Assembly (NCBI GenBank): GCA_029979405.1
Contig: JAPOHM010000041.1
Span: forward strand, 1 to 9,969
Source of the DNA: Methanobacteriota archaeon
Lineage (GTDB): Archaea > Thermoplasmatota > Poseidoniia > Poseidoniales > Poseidoniaceae
Length of the DNA: 9,969 bases
Reading direction: 5' to 3'
Shown: piece by piece, positions 5,473-9,969 of the stretch
How positions within the stretch are numbered: position 1 is the first letter of the stretch
How the letters are laid out: each line of letters starts with the position of its first letter
Notes under the pieces: generated by a model
Seen by the model: the letters and a program-made list of their open reading frames with translations, nothing else
Database searches by the model: none
Told to the model about the DNA's origin: nothing
Translations under genes and position numbers: made by a program

Positions 5473-7362
5473 TCATTCGTCATCGAAGAACATTTCATCC
5501 TGGTAAGCCGTAATTTCTTCCCCGTCTTCTGTTTCGATAGTTACAGTACCTTCTTCATCATCGAATTCTATAATTTCCCCGAAATACTCTTCGCCTTCAA
5601 TATCAAGTCCAACCCATGAACCGATGTCAACTTCGCCATCTTCGTCGGCATCATCATCTTCTTCATCCTCGGCCTCATCATCTTCTTCATCCTCGGCCTC
5701 ATCAGCATCCTCTTCATCAGAATCATTCCCTTCCTCGATAACTAAATCAACAGGGGCTTCTAAAGCGCTTTCTTCATCACTTTCATCCGTTTCATCTTCA
5801 TCTTCGGACTCGTCGGATTGTTCTTCGTCACCACCAGAATCTCCTTTCAGAGCTTTGGCTCGCTCACGTAATGACGGAGCGTACAATAGATGCAAATATG
5901 CTGTTCCAGCAAGACCGATTATGCCTAAGATTATCATTATTATTCCATCAAGATAAAAATCAGCAGGCATACTTGATGCACCGTTTTCACCACTGAATAT
6001 TGTTAGAGAATTTGCACATTTGTTGGGGTCTAACAGTGGATCACAAGGATACGTTTTACCTATTCTCACATTTCCTGCACAAGGGTCAGGCATATTCTCT
6101 ATTCCGGTATCACAAATATCCCAATTGCCTTCTTCTGCAAAGCCCCATTCTGCTTCGTGTCCTTCGTATTCAATTGGGCCACCAGTACCGTCGACAAGTA
6201 GACCCATTCCATTTACTACCCACAAACCGATAAATGAAACAAACAAGAAATACATTACAGGGTAATAGATGTCATTTGCGCTTTTGCTCATAGCTAACTT
6301 TTGTGCAGGAGTTGGGAATTCTTTGACCTTTTTTGGTTTAGGCATAGACCCAGCTTGAATTCCAAATCCTAATCCGTCGAGAGCGCCAAGAAGTTCCTGA
6401 GGGTCGATTCGGTTATCGTCATCTGAATCAAGATAATTCATTATTGCCTTAACATGGGATGGTTGTAGCTTCTCTCCACCAATATTTTCGATACCTTTTT
6501 GCATTTCTGGACCATCTATCAATCCATCATCATTCCTATCAATTTCTGCAAACGCTTCCGCCGCTGTCATGTTTGATGAGGCAATGGATAGCGCTAAATT
6601 CTCAAACGCAGTAATTACTTCCTGGTCGGTAATTTCGATTGCAGGTTTACTTTCTTCTTCAGAGGATTCATCTTCATGTTCTAATTCTTCATCGTCGATT
6701 ACTTCATCTTCTGCATCCTCATCGGAATCATCAACATCTGCTTCATCTGATTCATCCAAAGATACATCTTCACCATCTTCGGTTTCAGTATCGTCTTTCT
6801 CAACATCATCCATCTCGGAATCATCTACATCATCCACAATTGTAACGGATTCATTATTTTCCTCTGAATCTGTACCTTCTGACTTTTCATCTTCGATTTC
6901 AATCTCTTCAACGGGCTCATCCTCGTCCTCTGTTAATGAATCAAGTAGGTCGTCTTCTACGGTAATCGCTTCATCCTCAAGTACTTCATCTGCCGAAGAG
7001 GCGGAAGAATCCTCTTCCGATGATATTTCTTGGACTGGTTCTTCAACAAGTCCACTATCGTCAATATCATCGGATTCCTCTGCTGTTTCTTCGATTTCAA
7101 CCACCGACGGGCTCACGACAGCGTCCTCGGAAATTGAAATAGGTTCATCTGATTCAGTAACGAATGATACACCACATGCAACGCATTTTTCTGAGTCTGC
7201 GGGCTGAATTTCACCGCACGCGCCACACTCTCCTAACGCATTATCAGAAATATCTCCAAATACTGCCTTACATTTTGGACAAGATTGACTGTCGAGTGGT
7301 ATAATTGCTTCACAAGCACCACATTCCGCCATCTGGATATCTTGATTTGGTTCGTCACTCAT
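5473..7362 (-). CDS. Acidic membrane protein with two zinc ribbons, an EF-hand pair and a C-terminal barrel-like module
   Basis: This protein has 629 residues from the ATG (632 from an alternative GTG at 7371). In order: zinc ribbon 1 (Cys14, 17, 28, 31) and ribbon 2 (Cys46, 49, 60, 63), both CX2CX10CX2C; an acidic, probably disordered tract (about 70-240); an EF-hand pair with canonical loop DRNDDGLIDGPE (275-286) and second loop DSDDDNRIDPQE (312-323, the usual glycine replaced by Asn); a basic patch (about 340-360); helix 1 (about 365-388); an outer loop of about 80 residues with four cysteines (417, 428, 440, 449); helix 2 (about 472-495); an acidic tail (510-577); and an SH3/KOW-like beta module (578-629). 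Basic residues flank both helices on the same side, so both termini are probably cytoplasmic and the cysteine loop outside. Calcium sensing is inferred from the EF-hands. The exact family is not recognised. Confidence 0.9.
   Translation of the reverse strand: MSDEPNQDIQMAECGACEAIIPLDSQSCPKCKAVFGDISDNALGECGACGEIQPADSEKCVACGVSFVTESDEPISISEDAVVSPSVVEIEETAEESDDIDDSGLVEEPVQEISSEEDSSASSADEVLEDEAITVEDDLLDSLTEDEDEPVEEIEIEDEKSEGTDSEENNESVTIVDDVDDSEMDDVEKDDTETEDGEDVSLDESDEADVDDSDEDAEDEVIDDEELEHEDESSEEESKPAIEITDQEVITAFENLALSIASSNMTAAEAFAEIDRNDDGLIDGPEMQKGIENIGGEKLQPSHVKAIMNYLDSDDDNRIDPQELLGALDGLGFGIQAGSMPKPKKVKEFPTPAQKLAMSKSANDIYYPVMYFLFVSFIGLWVVNGMGLLVDGTGGPIEYEGHEAEWGFAEEGNWDICDTGIENMPDPCAGNVRIGKTYPCDPLLDPNKCANSLTIFSGENGASSMPADFYLDGIIMIILGIIGLAGTAYLHLLYAPSLRERAKALKGDSGGDEEQSDESEDEDETDESDEESALEAPVDLVIEEGNDSDEEDADEAEDEEDDEAEDEEDDDADEDGEVDIGSWVGLDIEGEEYFGEIIEFDDEEGTVTIETEDGEEITAYQDEMFFDDE
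5651..5698 (-). repeat. Two identical 24-base tandem repeats in the acidic tail
   Basis: Positions 5651-5674 and 5675-5698 are identical, encoding an eight-residue acidic unit of the AEDEEDDE type twice in the tail of the membrane protein. A degenerate partial copy follows. The tract can plausibly vary in length by slippage. Confidence 0.85.
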
Positions 7363-7393
7363 GGCTGTCACTACTTACCCGATTCCTTCAATG

Positions 7394-7405
7394 GATATAA
7401 TTATT
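7394..7405. promoter_or_regulatory. Candidate divergent TATA element between the EF-hand protein and DUF835 genes
   Basis: GATATAATTATT is TATA-like on both strands. On the minus strand it lies about 37 bases before the ATG at 7362, giving a leader of about 10 bases containing GTGA. On the plus strand it is about 24 bases before the ATG at 7422. It would also give a leader of about 34 bases for the ATG at 7458. A second AT box (CATATAAGG, 7431-7439) lies closer to that start. Confidence 0.4.
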
Positions 7406-7444
7406 CATGGACTAGAAGTGTATGGGTGGACATATAAGGAGTAA

Positions 7445-7451
7445 AAGGTGG
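7445..7451 (+). promoter_or_regulatory. Ribosome binding site favouring the ATG at 7458
   Basis: AAGGTGG lies 6 bases before the ATG at 7458. The alternative ATG at 7422 has no such site and would add a basic 12-residue extension. This is the reason for choosing the shorter form. Confidence 0.45.
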
Positions 7452-7457
7452 ACGGCG

Positions 7458-8324
7458 ATGTTTGGTTTTAATCAAGGAAAAATATACGCCTTAGATTTAG
7501 TATCTCAGAGGGACTTGTTGGCCCACCTAGACAAGATTTCTGCTAGGGATGAGGGGAAGATCGTATTTATTTCACGGTTACCACATAGGCGATTAATAGA
7601 GCATTTTGATTTAGAAAAGGTTGAATCATATTGGTTGACGAAACAAGATTCTAATGGTTCAATAAGCCCAGAACTTTCTACAGTTTATGATATGATGAGT
7701 GAAATTATTTCTAAAGACGTCGATTTGTTGGTCATGGAGGGTTGTGAATGGCTAATTTCGATGCATGGATTTGATGATTTTTATACAATGGTTATTGACT
7801 TAAAAGACTTGATTTACGACTCTAGTAAATCGATTCTATTTTCATTGGCTGTAGACGTACTAGACGAAATTAATCTAAGTAAATGGCAAGAAGCCACAAT
7901 CAATTGGACATTACCTGAACTGGTCGATAATAGCATTCAATCAACCGATGAAACTGTTGATGTGGTTGAAGAATCGCATGCTGATTTACAAAACGAATCT
8001 TTAGTCTCTACTCTTAGATTTTTGACACCTATTAATAGAGAAGGATATTCAAAAGAAATATTGAGAAAGAGGATTTTGCAATGGAGAAGAATGGGATTAG
8101 ATGTATCAGAATTGGATACATCATTGTTTACCCAAGATGATGATTTAGGTTATTCTAAGTACAAGCAAGTTGAGGAAAAAGTTAGAAGAGCTATTGAACT
8201 TGATAACCGGCTTGATTTACTCGATTCGAAAGGATGGAAATCAGACGTGATAAAACTGAGATTTAGAATCCGTCAATTGACCGGATTTGATGATGTCGAG
8301 AAACGAATAGATGAAATTATCTAG
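7458..8324 (+). CDS. DUF835 domain protein with C-terminal helical module
   Basis: This protein has 288 residues from the ATG at 7458 (300 from 7422). Residues about 20-147 match the DUF835 layout: a strand with IVFISRLPHRRL, then the WLTKQD segment, and the hallmark block VMEGCEWLISMHGFDDF (92-108) followed by a helix and the strand SILFSLAVD. The hallmark usually reads like DGLEYL; here Met-Glu-Gly-Cys-Glu-Trp-Leu keeps the pattern. DUF835 is widespread in euryarchaea, often attached to signalling or membrane proteins, with no settled function. After an acidic linker (about 158-180), residues about 193-288 form a helical module (LRKRILQWRRMGLDVSELDT and LTGFDDVEKRIDEII) like those seen in multi-domain archaeal proteins. 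There is no membrane segment. It is divergent from the EF-hand membrane protein and overlaps the hutH end by 8 bases. Confidence 0.87.
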   Translation: MFGFNQGKIYALDLVSQRDLLAHLDKISARDEGKIVFISRLPHRRLIEHFDLEKVESYWLTKQDSNGSISPELSTVYDMMSEIISKDVDLLVMEGCEWLISMHGFDDFYTMVIDLKDLIYDSSKSILFSLAVDVLDEINLSKWQEATINWTLPELVDNSIQSTDETVDVVEESHADLQNESLVSTLRFLTPINREGYSKEILRKRILQWRRMGLDVSELDTSLFTQDDDLGYSKYKQVEEKVRRAIELDNRLDLLDSKGWKSDVIKLRFRIRQLTGFDDVEKRIDEII

Positions 8325-9858
8325 GCAATATTCCACATTCTGCATCGATTCTTGACAACCAACCGCCATTGAGGATTTCGTACGCAACATTTTCAATTTC
8401 TTCTGATAAACTACGATCACTTTCTAACTTCGGGCAAACTTTTCGTAGCAATTTCCTCATTGTCTCAACATATGTCGAAGATTTATTTGAATTATATTCT
8501 AAAGCTTCACAGGCTATGATTAGTTCGCAAGCAAGTAGTTTGGAAAGTTTGTTTGTCGCTTCAACGAGATTCCACGCTGCGGTAGCACCCATGGACACAT
8601 AATCTTCCTGGCCACCAGATGTTGTTGTAGAAAATGCAGATTTGGGCATTGCGTGGCCATGTAATTCTGATAGCAATGCTGCTGCAGTATAGTGTACTAT
8701 CATCATACCTGATTCCAATCCTGAGTTCACTGCTAAGTAAGCAGGTAACCCACTGCGGACAGGATCTACAATCTGGTCAATTCTTCTTTCGCTAATACTG
8801 GCCAACTCAAAGATAGCGTGAGACATATTATCAGCAACTGCTCCCAATATTTCCCCGTGGAAATTTCCCTGGCTTACAACCTGTTGTTTGAGTTCTAAAT
8901 TGAGGTCAGGGAATACTAGAGGGTTGTCTGTTGCACTGTTTATCTCAATATTCAATGTGTTTTGTAAGGCATGCATTTTTTCATTTACCATTCCGTGAAC
9001 TTGAGGAATACATCTGAAAGAATATGCATCTTGAACTCGGGAACAATCCTTGTGTGCTTTCAATATAGATGAATTTTCTAAAATTTTAGTAATTCGATTC
9101 GCCACGATTATTTGTCCAGGATGAGGTCTTGCTGAGTGGACTCTACTATCCATTGGAGTAATTGTGCATTCTCTAGCATCAATAGATGCTGATGCAATTA
9201 AATCAGCCATTGGTAAAAGATTAGATAAAGCAATTTCAGCTTTAGTTAGGAATGAACACATTTGACTAGTCCCATTGATCAACGATAGGCCATCTTTAGC
9301 CCCTAACTCAACGGGAATAAGCCCTTTCTCCTTAAGTAAAGACATAGTTGGTAAAATTTCATTATCCCGCCAAACTTTTCCTTCTCCTACTAAAGTAAGT
9401 GCCATGTGAGATAGCGGGGCTAAATCGCCAGATGCACCTAAAGAACCTATTCTTGGTATTACAGGTACAACATCATTATTTAGGTATGAAATGATTTGTT
9501 GAATTACAGACAATTGTATTCCAGAATTCCCTTTAATTAGCGAATTAGCCCTCACACACATCATTGCTCGTGTATCTTCTTTTGACATATAATCGCCAAC
9601 AGCACAAGCATGTGACCTAATTAAATTAAGTTGCAAATCCGATAGATCATCAGGCGATATAATCTCAGATACTAATGAACCAAAGCCGGTATTTATACCG
9701 TATACGGTTTCTCCTGAGGACAGAATTTTTTCAATTACATCTCTTGCTAAATTGATGTTGATTATGGAATCGGGGGCTATATCTACTTCCATTCCTTTCG
9801 ATACAAGAGAAATCTCGTTAGTAGTCAGTGTCCTCCCGTCTAAATGCACCACTGTCAT
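8317..9858 (-). CDS. hutH: Histidine ammonia-lyase
   Basis: HutH removes ammonia from L-histidine to give urocanate, the first step of histidine degradation, in the cytoplasm. The 513-residue length fits the family. The prosthetic MIO group forms from Ala142-Ser143-Gly144 in the GSLGASGDLAPLSHMAL stretch. YGINTGFGSL (53-62) supplies the catalytic tyrosine Tyr53, RSHACAVGDY (81-90) holds His83, and NGTSQM, PQVHG and NFHGE are further active-site blocks. It starts at an ATG that shares one base with the stop of the upstream gene (TAATG), so translation is probably coupled. Its 3' end overlaps the convergent DUF835 gene. The family also contains phenylalanine and tyrosine lyases, but the His83 region and hutI in the same window favour histidine as substrate. 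Confidence 0.96.
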   Translation of the reverse strand: MTVVHLDGRTLTTNEISLVSKGMEVDIAPDSIININLARDVIEKILSSGETVYGINTGFGSLVSEIISPDDLSDLQLNLIRSHACAVGDYMSKEDTRAMMCVRANSLIKGNSGIQLSVIQQIISYLNNDVVPVIPRIGSLGASGDLAPLSHMALTLVGEGKVWRDNEILPTMSLLKEKGLIPVELGAKDGLSLINGTSQMCSFLTKAEIALSNLLPMADLIASASIDARECTITPMDSRVHSARPHPGQIIVANRITKILENSSILKAHKDCSRVQDAYSFRCIPQVHGMVNEKMHALQNTLNIEINSATDNPLVFPDLNLELKQQVVSQGNFHGEILGAVADNMSHAIFELASISERRIDQIVDPVRSGLPAYLAVNSGLESGMMIVHYTAAALLSELHGHAMPKSAFSTTTSGGQEDYVSMGATAAWNLVEATNKLSKLLACELIIACEALEYNSNKSSTYVETMRKLLRKVCPKLESDRSLSEEIENVAYEILNGGWLSRIDAECGILPR

Positions 9859-9969
9859 TAATTTTCACTTCCGAATATGCCATCAATAAGTTCATCGCTT
9901 GCTATGGATGGTAATGTTACAGATAACTTTGGATTTGAATTCATCGCTCTTGTAATTGCGAAAATCGCC
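9858..9969 (-). CDS. C-terminal 36 residues of an unidentified gene coupled to hutH
   Basis: Reading the minus strand from the window edge gives one open frame that ends in TAA at 9858-9860, sharing its last A with the hutH ATG. The other two minus-strand frames hit stops earlier. The visible tail includes AITRAMNSNPKLSVTLP and ends ELIDGIFGSEN. It does not match the C-termini I know for urocanase or formimidoylglutamase, so I leave it unnamed. The tight TAATG overlap suggests it belongs to the hutH operon. The 5' end is beyond the window. Confidence 0.6.
   Translation of the reverse strand, partial: AIFAITRAMNSNPKLSVTLPSIASDELIDGIFGSEN

Noticed and set aside
5624..5956. Serine-rich plus-strand open frame of 110 residues
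   Set aside because: It is an antisense shadow of the acidic tail and second helix of the membrane protein, with near-homopolymeric serine content.
6569..7207. Serine-rich plus-strand open frame of 212 residues
   Set aside because: It is the antisense shadow of the aspartate/glutamate-rich tract of the membrane protein: GAT and GAA codons read as serine on the other strand. It has no domain and no ribosome binding site.
7422..7457. Longer N-terminus for the DUF835 protein from the ATG at 7422
   Set aside because: The extra 12 residues are basic and not part of the domain, and the ATG at 7458 has an AAGGTGG site at good spacing. The longer start remains possible if the transcript is leaderless.

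Overview
The window looks like chromosomal DNA from an archaeon, most likely a marine Thermoplasmatota lineage (Marine Group II/III type). This is inferred from several signs. There is a stand-alone archaeal-type Kae1, a tRNA gene without an encoded CCA, and TATA-like boxes placed for leaderless or short-leader transcripts. Ribosome binding sites resemble GGTGAT, a DUF835 protein is present, and there is an acidic EF-hand/zinc-ribbon membrane protein. The DNA is AT-rich by eye, and the lineage is not proven by the sequence alone. I see no mobile element, CRISPR array or phage gene.

Positions 1-2915 hold a tight minus-strand cluster, read from right to left. It contains kae1 (KEOPS tRNA t6A synthesis), an uncharacterised 290-residue charged protein, a SlyD-type FKBP prolyl isomerase with a histidine-rich tail, and the start of a cobalamin-dependent methylmalonyl-CoA mutase large subunit cut by the window edge. 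Gaps of 40, 4 and 10 bases suggest co-transcription.

Positions 2966-4557 hold a divergent plus-strand pair: hutI (imidazolonepropionase) and a 109-residue protein with an antibiotic-biosynthesis-monooxygenase-like (dimeric alpha/beta barrel) look. A gene-poor stretch follows (about 4558-4770). It holds a perfect 26-base palindrome and a long hairpin ending in seven T. Next come an unlisted 50-residue zinc-finger gene and a tRNA-Val(GAC) gene.

Positions 5095-7362 hold two minus-strand genes. The upstream one is a two-helix membrane protein with two N-terminal zinc ribbons, acidic tracts, an EF-hand pair and a C-terminal barrel-like module. The downstream one is a small acidic zinc-ribbon protein whose cysteine spacing matches its neighbour's exactly. 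A DUF835 protein is transcribed divergently from them and ends in an 8-base convergent overlap with hutH.

Positions 8317-9969 hold hutH (histidine ammonia-lyase, minus strand) and the last 36 codons of an upstream gene coupled to it by a TAATG overlap. HutH (step 1) and HutI (step 3) of histidine degradation are both present but about 4 kb apart on opposite strands. Urocanase and the formiminoglutamate step are not visible here. The most interesting unexplained unit is the zinc-ribbon/EF-hand membrane protein with its small partner and divergent DUF835 neighbour.
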